Shown here: in pieces, positions 1 through 8,060 of the stretch | Numbering within the stretch: position 1 is the stretch's first letter | How the letters are laid out: every line of letters begins with the position of its first letter | DNA from: Desulfamplus sp. | Lineage (GTDB): Bacteria; Desulfobacterota; Desulfobacteria; Desulfobacterales; Desulfobacteraceae | Direction: 5' to 3' | DNA length: 32,976 bases | NCBI GenBank assembly: GCA_015232455.1 | Contig: JADFZQ010000034.1 | Span: forward strand, 1 to 32,976 | Program-made: the position numbers and the translations under genes | The notes under the pieces: generated by a model | The model's input: the letters and a program-made list of their open reading frames with translations, nothing else | Told to the model about the DNA's origin: nothing | The model's database searches: none

Positions 1-68
1 AGTAGGACGCTGCCGGATTATTTATATCTTATCTTCATATTTATAAACTTATAAATTTGTGAATTTGT

Positions 69-116
69 AAAAAAGCCTATACATTATGTTTAATTACATA
101 ATGTATAGGCTTTTTT
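69..116. terminator. Bidirectional intrinsic terminator
   Basis: A perfect 20-bp stem (69-88 with 97-116) surrounds an 8-nt loop. One arm begins with six A and the other ends with six T, so it can terminate transcription from either side. It lies just beyond the 3' end of the minus-strand gene ending at 182. Confidence 0.85.
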
Positions 117-181
117 GGTTTATTTGATTGTCTATTAGATTGATTGTACATTAAGATATGCTTGGAACATAAATACGAAAT

Positions 182-625
182 TTAAAACGCATTCAATTGG
201 CAATATTTTATCTTTATCCCCAATTTTTCACATACAGAACCTACATCTAAACGTTCTATTCCAAATTTTGATGCGATCTCCCAACATTTAATACAGGTTA
301 TTCTACTATCTTTTGTAATATTCTGAATTGCACAATTTAGTTCTTCTGAGATTTCGACATCTATATTAAAATTTTTCCCATTAGGTTCATGTCCAAAAAG
401 TCCAAGTTGGCACTCTTTAATCCTCAATTTCATAAGATCAGCCTGAATGCCAACATCTTTAGGTTCAACTCTTAGATTTTGTGCAATCTCATGTATTTTT
501 TGACAACTAACTGTTTTGTTAGCGTTTTTTATCACAACCTCCTTTTCAAGAGTTGATGCAATTATAGGATCAACTGTTCTATTTAGATGTTTCATTGAGT
601 ATTGGTCAGAATTTTTAACTCCCAT
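182..625 (-). CDS. Small protein with duplicated C-x-VG-x-CQL motif
   Basis: This is a 147-residue soluble protein with no signal peptide or membrane segment. It contains two tandem copies of a ~40-residue unit. The first copy (about residues 40-78) has a Cys, then IAQNL, DVG, then IKECQLGLFG. The second (about 108-147) has a Cys, then IASKF, DVG, then IKYCQLNAF. Each unit places one Cys about 30 residues before a CQL tripeptide, and the spacing of IA, VG and IK is the same in both. The pattern suggests a small helical fold, perhaps HTH-like or metal-binding, but I do not recognise the family. A GAGG-type ribosome site precedes the ATG. The next minus-strand gene upstream ends at 670, so the two may be co-transcribed. 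Coding status is well supported by the duplication; function is unknown. Confidence 0.75.
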   Translation of the reverse strand: MGVKNSDQYSMKHLNRTVDPIIASTLEKEVVIKNANKTVSCQKIHEIAQNLRVEPKDVGIQADLMKLRIKECQLGLFGHEPNGKNFNIDVEISEELNCAIQNITKDSRITCIKCWEIASKFGIERLDVGSVCEKLGIKIKYCQLNAF

Positions 626-669
626 ATTTTATCCTCACTATATCCTCATTATAAATTCAAAATTTCATC

Positions 670-2091
670 TCATGGCTGTATCATTATAGTTGGGTAAAGC
701 CCTTTATTTTTCCCCTCTGGATATGGTTGTAAGGTGTTAAACGAAATAAACTGGTTTTTCTGGGCATGTCCTTTTTTTTCACTGCCGTTAAAAAAAGCAC
801 CATTTGCTTCTAAAATATGGTGTATTCTATCCCTAAATGCACCTATGAAGCTGCCACCATTACCCTCAAAAAACATGCTGCCCATCGTAAAGCTCGAGTT
901 TATTTTAGAGAATTCTTCAATCGAAATACTATTTTTATCAAGGTCATCTTTACACTTTATCATACCCCAAACAAGATGTCCCTCTGGAATATTTAAAGGA
1001 ACACGAATATCAATAATCGTGTGTGGCATAATAATTGAGTCTTTTCCAATTGTAAGACCCTTTCCAGCAGCACCTCTTAAAAAACTGTTAAATCCAACAA
1101 AGACATTTGTCCCAAGTTCTGCTCCAATTATCTTAGCACCGTGGGCAGTAACATTATTTCCTTCAAGACGTGAATTTATGATATAACAGTTCTCTTGAGC
1201 ATTTGCTCCTTTACCGAGCCAAGCATTTTGTAAATATGCTCGTTGGGCAACCAGAACGTTTTCTCCTATGTGTGTAGGCGGCTTGTTTACTGCGTAGCGA
1301 TCTAAGGATGCACTGCTTGGGACAGGTGTTGAGTGTTCAATGTTCATAACATCAAATACCCTTTGAAATGCCTCTTTTCTATCTTCAACAAAATCAATAA
1401 AGATGCCTCTTGGCGGAACTCCAGCTTTAAAATAGATATAATCGTCAAGTGCATCAACAGGGTGCTGATAAATGAAATTAAACTCTTCAGGATTTCTTAC
1501 CCATACAGTTCCAGCAGGAACATTTAGGTGAGATATTTCTCCTGATTGAACATAAGAAAAATTGCCAATAACACAATCTCTCATTGTTGTAAGGTCAACT
1601 GTGGCAAACGCTCCTAAGAAAGAACCGTCAGATGGAGAGCCGTGAATATTGGCGTAATTTGCAGCTACGGTATTTCTTATGAAAAACTCCTCAAGAGTTT
1701 CTGGATCATGGGAGTAGTTATGGACAAGAGTTTTTATTAGCATACTGTCTTTAATATAAATTTCCTCGTCTCTGCTCACAGGGATTTCAAAATTTTGATA
1801 CTGAAAAATATCTCCCTTTTTCTTCAACTCATCGCCTCTTATATCACTTTTATATAAAAGCGAATTTGTAATTTTACATTGCCCTAAAAAATAGCTGCCT
1901 GCTAAATTAGAGTGTTTAAATTGAAAATTTAGTGGGTGGTGAGGCGATATACCAAAGAAAGCATAAAATTTAACCATATGCTCAAATGGAATAATATCTT
2001 TAACGTAAGGATTTACATCAAATTCAAGCTCTCTTAAGTTAATATTTGCCCGCTGGATTATTCTGTCGTAAAGTCTTTGTAGCTCTTGCAT
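670..2091 (-). CDS. Left-handed beta-helix (hexapeptide-repeat) protein
   Basis: This is a 473-residue cytosolic protein. Roughly residues 274-360 form a run of hexapeptide-like turns (HIGENV, WLGKGA, RLEGNN, IIGAEL, LTIGKD), the signature of left-handed beta-helix acyltransferases and nucleotidyltransferase C-domains. Shorter turns occur earlier (SFLGAF, VIGNFS, residues ~155-190). The N-terminal ~130 residues and the C-terminal ~90 residues are not obviously part of the helix. Such proteins usually trimerise and act on sugar-nucleotides or acyl donors, but no catalytic His or cofactor motif is clear, so the substrate is not assigned. An AAGG-type ribosome site lies about 10 nt before the ATG. 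The gene is transcribed away from the CBS/SLC13 genes across a divergent control region. Confidence 0.8.
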   Translation of the reverse strand: MQELQRLYDRIIQRANINLRELEFDVNPYVKDIIPFEHMVKFYAFFGISPHHPLNFQFKHSNLAGSYFLGQCKITNSLLYKSDIRGDELKKKGDIFQYQNFEIPVSRDEEIYIKDSMLIKTLVHNYSHDPETLEEFFIRNTVAANYANIHGSPSDGSFLGAFATVDLTTMRDCVIGNFSYVQSGEISHLNVPAGTVWVRNPEEFNFIYQHPVDALDDYIYFKAGVPPRGIFIDFVEDRKEAFQRVFDVMNIEHSTPVPSSASLDRYAVNKPPTHIGENVLVAQRAYLQNAWLGKGANAQENCYIINSRLEGNNVTAHGAKIIGAELGTNVFVGFNSFLRGAAGKGLTIGKDSIIMPHTIIDIRVPLNIPEGHLVWGMIKCKDDLDKNSISIEEFSKINSSFTMGSMFFEGNGGSFIGAFRDRIHHILEANGAFFNGSEKKGHAQKNQFISFNTLQPYPEGKNKGLYPTIMIQP

Positions 2092-2472
2092 CGTCTATAT
2101 ACCTTAAATATTTAGAAGGTTATCGTAATAGTTATGCTAAATGTTATTTTACTAATTTATGCTTTTTTTCTTTACCATGTATATTTGTTTATATCAAGAT
2201 ATAGGAAAAGCCAATGGCTGCGAATATACTGACTGACTCGTCAGTATATTCATGCGAATTAACTGTAAATACAGTTAATTCAAATAATTATCTTAAACTC
2301 TATCTTGACCTCTAAATTGCTTTGTGATAGGCGTATGCAGTTTTTTTTAAGTAATAGTTGAATCAAATTAAAATGGAATTGAAACTTTGAACTACATCAA
2401 TGCAATTATAAATAATTCAAGGAGTTTAAAGTGCCGTAATGCACTTAATGTATAAATAAAAGGAGAGAGAAA
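2092..2472. other. Divergent intergenic control region
   Basis: This 381-bp AT-rich gap separates the minus-strand beta-helix gene from the plus-strand CBS gene. It contains two strong inverted repeats (annotated separately), an AT-rich stretch with TTGAAC (2387-2392) and TATAAA (2407-2412) at a shorter than ideal 14-bp spacing, and a small hairpin at 2429-2446. A six-codon reading frame (2439-2459, MHLMYK then stop) ends just before the ribosome site of the CBS gene. I see no larger gene here. Confidence 0.6.
2223..2281. promoter_or_regulatory. Two adjacent inverted repeats, operator candidates
   Basis: The first pairs AATATACTGA (2223-2232) with TCAGTATATT (2241-2250) around CTGACTCG. The second pairs GAATTAACTGT (2256-2266) with ACAGTTAATTC (2271-2281) around AAAT. 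Both arms are perfect and the two palindromes lie only 5 bp apart between divergent genes. The first resembles the TGACT...GTCAGT-type palindromes bound by some TetR-family repressors, but no such regulator is in the window. Neither has a T-tract, so termination is unlikely. Confidence 0.55.
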
Positions 2473-3042
2473 TTGAAAAGTTATAAAGTAAAAGAATTAA
2501 TGGTATCGCTGTCAAAATATGCGACAGTAGATGAAAAAGCAACGCTGTTTGAAGCTGTTTTAGCCCTTGAAAAGGCACAGGCTGCTTACCAAGGAACAAA
2601 GTATCCACACAGGGCGATACTTGTTCTTGATGCAAATGGACAGGTTTCAGGTAAGGTGAGCCAAATGGACGTGCTTCGTGCCCTTGAACCTAAGTATTCA
2701 GAGATGCAGGAGACTTCAAATCTTGCAATGTATGGTTTTTCCAGCAAATTTATAAAATCTCTTGTCAACTATTACAACCTTTGGGATTCACCACTCACTG
2801 ATCTTTGTAAAAAAGCAGGAGAGATACCAGTTATAAAATTTATGAGAAAGCCTATGGAAGGTGAATACATTGATGAAAGTGCATCGTTAGATGAGGCGAT
2901 TCATCAGTTGGTTTGTGGGCATCACCAATCTTTGCTTGTAACTAAAGATGATAAAATTACTGGAATTCTAAGACTTACCGATGTTTTTGACTCTATCTGC
3001 ACAGCAATGAAAACATGCGGTCTTGATAGTAATAATAGTTAG
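2473..3042 (+). CDS. Tandem CBS-domain protein
   Basis: This 189-residue soluble protein has two CBS domains (about residues 7-75 and 122-178), each ending in the typical V/I-x-D pattern (VSQMDVLRAL and ILRLTDVFDS). CBS pairs bind adenine nucleotides and often gate transporters or enzymes. The start is a TTG at 2473: AGGAGAGAG lies 7-8 nt upstream and no in-frame ATG occurs until Met10. The SLC13-type permease starts 68 bp downstream on the same strand with no terminator between them, so co-transcription and a regulatory partnership with the permease are likely. The linker between the domains (~80-118) is longer than usual and helix-rich. The ligand (AMP, ATP or other) cannot be read from sequence. 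Confidence 0.85.
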   Translation: MKSYKVKELMVSLSKYATVDEKATLFEAVLALEKAQAAYQGTKYPHRAILVLDANGQVSGKVSQMDVLRALEPKYSEMQETSNLAMYGFSSKFIKSLVNYYNLWDSPLTDLCKKAGEIPVIKFMRKPMEGEYIDESASLDEAIHQLVCGHHQSLLVTKDDKITGILRLTDVFDSICTAMKTCGLDSNNS

Positions 3043-3110
3043 GCGAAAACTTATAAACTACGTTTTAATTAGAAGTCTAATAAGCAATTAAACTTGGAGG
3101 AAATCAAATA

Positions 3111-4589
3111 ATGAATGTAGCAGTAGAGCAAACAAATAAAGTAAACTGGACTAAATATATCTGGCTTTCTGTTGGTGTAGTACTATTTCTGATCGTGTTC
3201 TATTCTCCAATGTGGCCAGACGCAGTTGATCCTATGGGAAAGCATTTTGCGTTAAGCCCTCAAGGCAAAGGTGCAATCGCACTATTTCTCCTTGCTGGCA
3301 CATGGTGGGTATTTGAAGTTGTTCCAATTGGTGTTACAAGTCTTGCAATCGGTGTCTTGCAGGCTTTGTTCATGATAAGAACTGCTGATGAAGCATTTAA
3401 GGATTTTATGGATCCTTCTGTAATGTTCATATTTGGTTCTATAGTAATCGGACTTGTATTCACAAAGACTGGTCTTACTAAACGTATGGCATACAAGATG
3501 TTGTCGATTGTGGGTGAGAAAACAAGCCTAATTTATCTCGGATGTTTTATGGTAATTGCATTTTTGACTCTGTTTATGGCTCATACTGCTGTTGCCGCAA
3601 CAATATATCCATTGCTTATAGCGATATACTCACTCTATGGAGAAAATGACAAACCAACTAAGTTCGGTAAAGGGCTTTTTATCGGAATGGCTTATGTGGC
3701 TGGAGCTGGTTCTGTTGTTACGCTGCTTGGTGCTGCCCGTGGTGCTGTTGCAATTGGTTTTTTTAAAGATATTGCAGGAAAGGAGATAAATTTTTTTGAA
3801 TTTACATATTATTTGTTGCCTGTAGGATGGCTTATGGTAGTTGCATTGTGGATATATTTCATGATTGTTCTAAAGCCTGAAAAAGCAACAATTCCCGGGC
3901 TTAAGGAAAGAGCAAAAAGACTTTATGAAGAGCTTGGCGGAGTTACAAAGAATGAAATTATAGCCGCACTCCTTGTTGGTGCTGTTATTGTATCGCTTGC
4001 CTCGTTTGCGATTTTAACTGCCTATGTCCCAGGTTTCAAAGCACCTAATAAAACCGCCGTAATGCTTATTTCAACTATTTTGTTTTTCATTACAGGTATT
4101 CTTGATATTGATGACCTTGAAGATATACCTTGGAACATAATTTTGCTTTTTGCTGGTGCAATGAGTATTGGTTTCTGTCTATGGAATACAGGTGCAGCCC
4201 AATGGATGGCTATTAACTGGCTTGCAATTTTTAAAGAATCTCACTGGTTTGTATTTGTAATGGGTATTGCTTTCTTTGTTCTTGTTATGACTAACTTTAT
4301 TATGAACGTAGCAGCAATTGCAATATCGTTGCCTGTAGCATTAGTAATTGCTCCATATCTTGGTGTCAGTGGGGAAGTTATTCTTTACGCTTCTCTTGTA
4401 ACTGCTGGTATGCCATTCTTGCTTCTTGTTGGTGCTGCACCTAACGCAATTGCCTATAACTCCAAGCAGTTTACACCGGGTGAATTTTTTATGTATGGAG
4501 TGCCTGCAAGTATTATTTTGATGGTTGTGTTAGGAATTGCCGTTTATATTATTTGGCCCATGATGGGTATGCCTATTCTTGTAAAGTAA
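3111..4589 (+). CDS. SLC13/DASS-type sodium:anion symporter family permease
   Basis: This 492-residue polytopic inner-membrane protein has about 12 hydrophobic segments and the two-fold architecture of the divalent anion:sodium symporters (di/tricarboxylates, sulfate). Family marks include GxWWxFEVVPIGVTSLA near residue 65, the re-entrant hairpin segments, and the late GAAPNAIAYNSKQFTPGEFF segment. The two hallmark Ser-Asn-Thr sites of the family, which coordinate sodium and substrate in VcINDY, are here Ala-His-Thr (157-159) and Met-Asn-Val (398-400), so ligand or coupling may differ. GGAGG precedes the ATG. It follows the CBS gene and is closed by a strong terminator. In a sulfate reducer, import of sulfate or a carboxylate is plausible; the substrate is inferred, not shown. 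Confidence 0.85.
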   Translation: MNVAVEQTNKVNWTKYIWLSVGVVLFLIVFYSPMWPDAVDPMGKHFALSPQGKGAIALFLLAGTWWVFEVVPIGVTSLAIGVLQALFMIRTADEAFKDFMDPSVMFIFGSIVIGLVFTKTGLTKRMAYKMLSIVGEKTSLIYLGCFMVIAFLTLFMAHTAVAATIYPLLIAIYSLYGENDKPTKFGKGLFIGMAYVAGAGSVVTLLGAARGAVAIGFFKDIAGKEINFFEFTYYLLPVGWLMVVALWIYFMIVLKPEKATIPGLKERAKRLYEELGGVTKNEIIAALLVGAVIVSLASFAILTAYVPGFKAPNKTAVMLISTILFFITGILDIDDLEDIPWNIILLFAGAMSIGFCLWNTGAAQWMAINWLAIFKESHWFVFVMGIAFFVLVMTNFIMNVAAIAISLPVALVIAPYLGVSGEVILYASLVTAGMPFLLLVGAAPNAIAYNSKQFTPGEFFMYGVPASIILMVVLGIAVYIIWPMMGMPILVK

Positions 4590-4610
4590 GTTTTTCTATA
4601 TCTTCTATTT

Positions 4611-4657
4611 TAAAACAGGGGAAATATGCCTCACTGAGGAATATTTCCCCTGTTTTA
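4611..4657 (+). terminator. Intrinsic terminator of CBS-SLC13 unit
   Basis: A perfect 17-bp stem (4611-4627 with 4641-4657) encloses a 13-nt loop, with GGGG/CCCC in the centre and an A-tract/T-tract at the outer ends. It lies 22 bp after the permease stop codon and separates this unit from the sigma-54-driven kinase unit. Confidence 0.8.
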
Positions 4658-4803
4658 CTTTCTGAAATTCACTCAATTTAACCCCATTTAATCGAATTAT
4701 CTAATGTTTATCCCTCACTTTTGAGATACTAATAGTATATTAATATAACATTATCACCATTATTAGATTATTATCTCCCCTCATTTTCTTTGATTCAGCC
4801 TAC

Positions 4804-4819
4804 TGGCACGCATGTTGCT
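4804..4819 (+). promoter_or_regulatory. Sigma-54 (-24/-12) promoter
   Basis: TGGCACGCATGTTGCT matches the RpoN consensus TGGCAC-N5-TTGCW at every defined position: the GG of the -24 element at 4805-4806, the GC of the -12 element at 4817-4818, and a preceding C as in strong promoters. Transcription should start near 4830, about 50 bp before the kinase ATG. No bacterial enhancer-binding protein is encoded in the window, so the activator must be elsewhere. Confidence 0.85.
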
Positions 4820-4882
4820 CTATCAATTATCAAACAAATTAAATTGACTTCATAAAACTAAACACTGATTAGGCGGTGGATT

Positions 4883-6670
4883 ATGGAAAACACTTCAAAT
4901 AAAAAGTTCTCTAATTCAAATAAAGAGCGGACAATAATAGATAAAAATGAATCAAAAAAAGATAAATACTATTATCGTTCACTTTCCAGAAACATCATGT
5001 TTACTGTAATTATAGTCTCATTTATGCCTCTTATCTTTGTTGCTGGAGTTCTTTTTATACAGTTTACTACAACATACACAGCAAAAACAACTGCCCATCT
5101 TGATACTCTTGTGAAAAAACATCGCCAAAATATAGATGTATTTTTAAATGAAAGGCAGAATAACATCAATCAGTTAGCATCAATGTCAACATTTGAAAAT
5201 TTAAGCGATCATGCTTTTTTAGAACGACAACTTGCCATACTTCAGCGTGAATATGGAGAGGTTTTCACCGATCTTGCTGTTCTAAACGATCAAGGAGAGC
5301 AGGTTGCTTATGCTGGACCTTTTGGTCTTGAAGGGGCACATTACAAAGATGCCCAATGGTTTAAAGTAGCTATTAAACAGCCTCACTATATAAGTGATGT
5401 ATTTCTTGGAATGAGAGGATTTCCACACTTTACGGTAACAACACGCCAATTTAAAGATGGAAAACCTTGGATACTTAGAACTTCGGTTCACTTTCAGGCA
5501 TTTACCGATCTTGTCCAAAACATAAGAATTGGAAAAACTGGAGTTGCATTTATACTTAATCAAAACGGGGAGTTTCAAACGCATACATCTTTAAAGATTG
5601 AAAACCCTAAAGAGTTATACCAAAAGATGCTTCCTGAAAAAATATCGGAAACAGCTAATAATTTTGATACAAACACAATGAAAAAAGAGCTTATAAGCCA
5701 GCCTATAATTGAACACAGACATATTGGAAATACACTTTATGTAGCAACAATGCTTCAAAACAAAGATTGGGTTTTAATATTTCAACAAGATGCAGATGAT
5801 GCTTTTGCAGATTTAAACAAAATTCGGCTCATCGCATTAATAGCATTTACAGCAGGCGGTATCGCCATCATCACTATGGCAATTATTCTGTCTCAGCGTA
5901 TGGTTGCAAGAATTGTGAAGTCAGAGGGAGAAAAAGAGATGATGAATCAGCAGGTAATTGAACACGGAAGACTTGCAGCACTTGGGGAAATGGCAGCAGG
6001 TATTGCACACGAAATTAACAACCCAGTGGCAATTATGGTTGAAGAGGCAGGTTGGATAAAAGACCTTCTTGCAGAAGAGGAGTTTCAGAAAAGTGAAAAC
6101 CTTGAAGAGTTCACCCGTGCATTGGATCAGATACGAAAACAGGGCTTACGTTGTCGAGATATAACCCATAAACTCTTAAGTTTTGCAAGACCTGCTGAGA
6201 GCGGAAACCATATAATCAATATTAACGATATGATAACAGAGACTGTAAATCTATTCAGCCATGAGGCAAAATTTAGCAACATTACCTTTGAGCAGCATTT
6301 TAAGCAGAACAATCTCCAATTCATGGCTTCTCAAACTGAGATTCAGCAGATTCTATTTAATCTTATCAATAATGCAATGGACGCAATGAAAGATATTGGT
6401 GGGAAAATTTTAATCTCAACTTCAAAAGAAGACAAAATGGTAAAAATAAATGTGGAAGATAATGGTTCTGGTATTTCACAAGAGCATATCGCAAGGATAT
6501 TTGACCCATTTTTCACAACAAAACCTGTAGGAAAAGGAACGGGTCTTGGGCTTTATATCTGCTACGGAATTATCAACAAATTAGGCGGCAATATCACTGT
6601 AAAAAGTGCATTAAATCAAGGAACTGTATTTACCATATCAGTTCCAGCAATTGAAGACGAAGATGCTTGA
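4883..6670 (+). CDS. Membrane sensor histidine kinase with periplasmic Cache-like domain
   Basis: This 595-residue inner-membrane kinase is built as follows: cytosolic N-tail; TM1 (~38-61); periplasmic sensor region (~62-313) with the YAGPFGLEGAHYKDAQWF and FTVTTRQF patterns of double-Cache ligand sensors; TM2 (~315-339); dimerisation domain with the phospho-accepting His376 in GEMAAGIAHEINNP; and an HATPase domain with the N-box around N496-N497, DNGSG (526-530), FDPFFTTK (540-547) and GTGLGL (552-557). No PAS or receiver domain is attached. It belongs to the NtrB/DctB-like class often paired with sigma-54 activators, yet its neighbours are three receiver-only proteins. A GGCGGTGG ribosome site precedes the ATG. 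Cache domains of this type often bind small organic or inorganic anions. Confidence 0.92.
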   Translation: MENTSNKKFSNSNKERTIIDKNESKKDKYYYRSLSRNIMFTVIIVSFMPLIFVAGVLFIQFTTTYTAKTTAHLDTLVKKHRQNIDVFLNERQNNINQLASMSTFENLSDHAFLERQLAILQREYGEVFTDLAVLNDQGEQVAYAGPFGLEGAHYKDAQWFKVAIKQPHYISDVFLGMRGFPHFTVTTRQFKDGKPWILRTSVHFQAFTDLVQNIRIGKTGVAFILNQNGEFQTHTSLKIENPKELYQKMLPEKISETANNFDTNTMKKELISQPIIEHRHIGNTLYVATMLQNKDWVLIFQQDADDAFADLNKIRLIALIAFTAGGIAIITMAIILSQRMVARIVKSEGEKEMMNQQVIEHGRLAALGEMAAGIAHEINNPVAIMVEEAGWIKDLLAEEEFQKSENLEEFTRALDQIRKQGLRCRDITHKLLSFARPAESGNHIININDMITETVNLFSHEAKFSNITFEQHFKQNNLQFMASQTEIQQILFNLINNAMDAMKDIGGKILISTSKEDKMVKINVEDNGSGISQEHIARIFDPFFTTKPVGKGTGLGLYICYGIINKLGGNITVKSALNQGTVFTISVPAIEDEDA

Positions 6671-6787
6671 TAGCCAAAGCTCAAATCCAATACAAAAGTA
6701 GGTTGTAGGGAATAAGTGGAAAAAATATTTAAAATTTAAGCAATAGCAAAATCATAAAACAACACAATAAATTTAAGGAGGAAAACT

Positions 6788-7222
6788 ATGAATGAACCAA
6801 GATTAATGCTTGTAGATGATGAGGCTGCCTTTATCGAAGCAATAAGCAAAAGGCTGAAAAAACGTAATTTCAATGTTGAGATGGCTAACAGCGGCATAGA
6901 GGCATTAGAAAAACTTAACCAGGGCAGCTTTGATCCTGAAGTTATAATTTTAGATGTTAAAATGCCGGGAATGGATGGAATTGAGACTCTTGAAGAGATC
7001 AAACGTAAGTATCCACTTATTGAGGTGATTATGCTTACAGGTCATGCAACAGTTCCATCTGCAATTGATGGAATGAAAAAAGGTGCTTATGACTATCTTA
7101 TGAAGCCTTGCGATATGGAAGTTTTAGTAACAAAAGTGGGCGAAGCTGTGGAGAAAAAGAGGGCACAAGAGAACAAGATAATTGAAGCTCGTATGAAAGA
7201 TATTATGCGTAGAAAAGGCTAA
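6788..7222 (+). CDS. Stand-alone receiver (REC) protein 1
   Basis: This 144-residue protein is a CheY-like receiver with no output domain. The acidic pair is D10-D11, the phospho-accepting Asp is D56 in VIILDVKMPGMDG, the Thr is T84 in MLTGHA, and the Lys is K106 in MKP. The C-terminal ~25 residues form a charged helix rich in Lys, Arg and Glu. AAGGAGG precedes the ATG. It lies 117 bp after the kinase gene and is the first of three receivers in a row. All catalytic residues are intact, so it should be phosphorylated, most simply by the adjacent kinase. Confidence 0.92.
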   Translation: MNEPRLMLVDDEAAFIEAISKRLKKRNFNVEMANSGIEALEKLNQGSFDPEVIILDVKMPGMDGIETLEEIKRKYPLIEVIMLTGHATVPSAIDGMKKGAYDYLMKPCDMEVLVTKVGEAVEKKRAQENKIIEARMKDIMRRKG

Positions 7223-7262
7223 ATACTTACTCCCACACATCAGGGATAGGAGACAAAAGCTC

Positions 7263-7667
7263 ATGGAAAAAGATCATAAAACTCAACCTGAACTAATTGA
7301 ACTTCTTTTAGTAGATGATGAAGAGGGATTTGTTCAGGTTCTTTCAAAACGACTTAGCAAAAGAAACATCAATGTTACTACTTCGTTGAGCGGTGATGGA
7401 GCAATCCAGCAGTGTAAGCGTAAAAAATTTGATATTATGCTGCTTGATTTAAAGATGGAGTTCATGGACGGCATTGAAGTTTTAAAAGCATTGAAAGAGA
7501 TTGGAATTAATATGCCTGTTATTATGATCACAGGGCATGGCTCACTTGAAGATGCTAAAAAAGGGTTAGATTCTGGTGCTGTTGCCTGTCTTCCTAAGCC
7601 CTATGACTTTGAGGAGTTGGTAAAAAAGATCAGGGAAATTCATCAAGAGAGGAGGATTAATCAATGA
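7263..7667 (+). CDS. Stand-alone receiver (REC) protein 2
   Basis: This 134-residue receiver-only protein has D18-D19, phospho-accepting D62 in MLLDLKMEFMDG, T90 in MITGHG and K112 in PKP. The usual MPGMDG loop after the Asp is changed to MEFMDG, losing the conserved Pro-Gly next to the active site. The helix-4 region (SLEDAKKGLDSGAVACLPKP) also differs from the AYDYLMKP form shared by receivers 1 and 3. It therefore probably has a distinct partner surface or phosphate lifetime. AGGAG lies upstream. Its stop codon overlaps the start of receiver 3 (ATGA), indicating translational coupling. Confidence 0.9.
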   Translation: MEKDHKTQPELIELLLVDDEEGFVQVLSKRLSKRNINVTTSLSGDGAIQQCKRKKFDIMLLDLKMEFMDGIEVLKALKEIGINMPVIMITGHGSLEDAKKGLDSGAVACLPKPYDFEELVKKIREIHQERRINQ

Positions 7668-8059
7668 GCGAATTCAATGTATTGCTGGTTGATGACGAGG
7701 AAGACTTTTTAATGCCTCTCGGAAAACGGCTAAAAAAACGGCAGCTTAATATCCTGATGGCTTCTAATGGTCAAGATGCTCTCTCCATAATAAAAGAATC
7801 TCCTGTTGATGTTGTTGTGCTTGATATGAAGATGCCCGGGATAAATGGGCTTGAAACACTTAAAGAGATAAAAAAGATAAATGGGTTAATAGAGGTGATA
7901 ATGCTCACAGGTCATGCCAATATTGAAGTTGCAGTTCAAGGAATGGATTGTGGTGCTTATGACTATCTTATGAAACCCATGAATATTGATGAGCTTTACT
8001 ACAAGCTGCAAGATGCTTACGCAAATAAGGTTATTAAAGAGGGTAAAGCAAAAAGATGA
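7664..8059 (+). CDS. Stand-alone receiver (REC) protein 3
   Basis: This 131-residue receiver-only protein has D10-D11, phospho-accepting D54 in VVLDMKMPGING, T82 in MLTGHA and K104 in LMKP, so all catalytic residues are kept. It is closer to receiver 1 than to receiver 2: both share IEVIMLTGHA and AYDYLMKP. The start overlaps the receiver 2 stop by 4 bp, with GAGAGGAGG just upstream inside receiver 2. No output domain is present, so signalling must go through protein-protein contact or phosphotransfer. A cluster of palindromic repeats follows directly. Confidence 0.92.
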   Translation: MSEFNVLLVDDEEDFLMPLGKRLKKRQLNILMASNGQDALSIIKESPVDVVVLDMKMPGINGLETLKEIKKINGLIEVIMLTGHANIEVAVQGMDCGAYDYLMKPMNIDELYYKLQDAYANKVIKEGKAKR

Positions 8060-8060
8060 T

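Noticed and set aside
734-1186. Plus-strand open frame of 150 codons opposite the beta-helix protein
   Set aside because: The opposite strand encodes a protein with clear hexapeptide repeats; this frame is low-complexity and has no family resemblance.
6788-8059. Three receivers as fragments of one frameshifted regulator
   Set aside because: Each has its own ribosome site and a complete set of catalytic residues, and each ends cleanly. They are three full genes.
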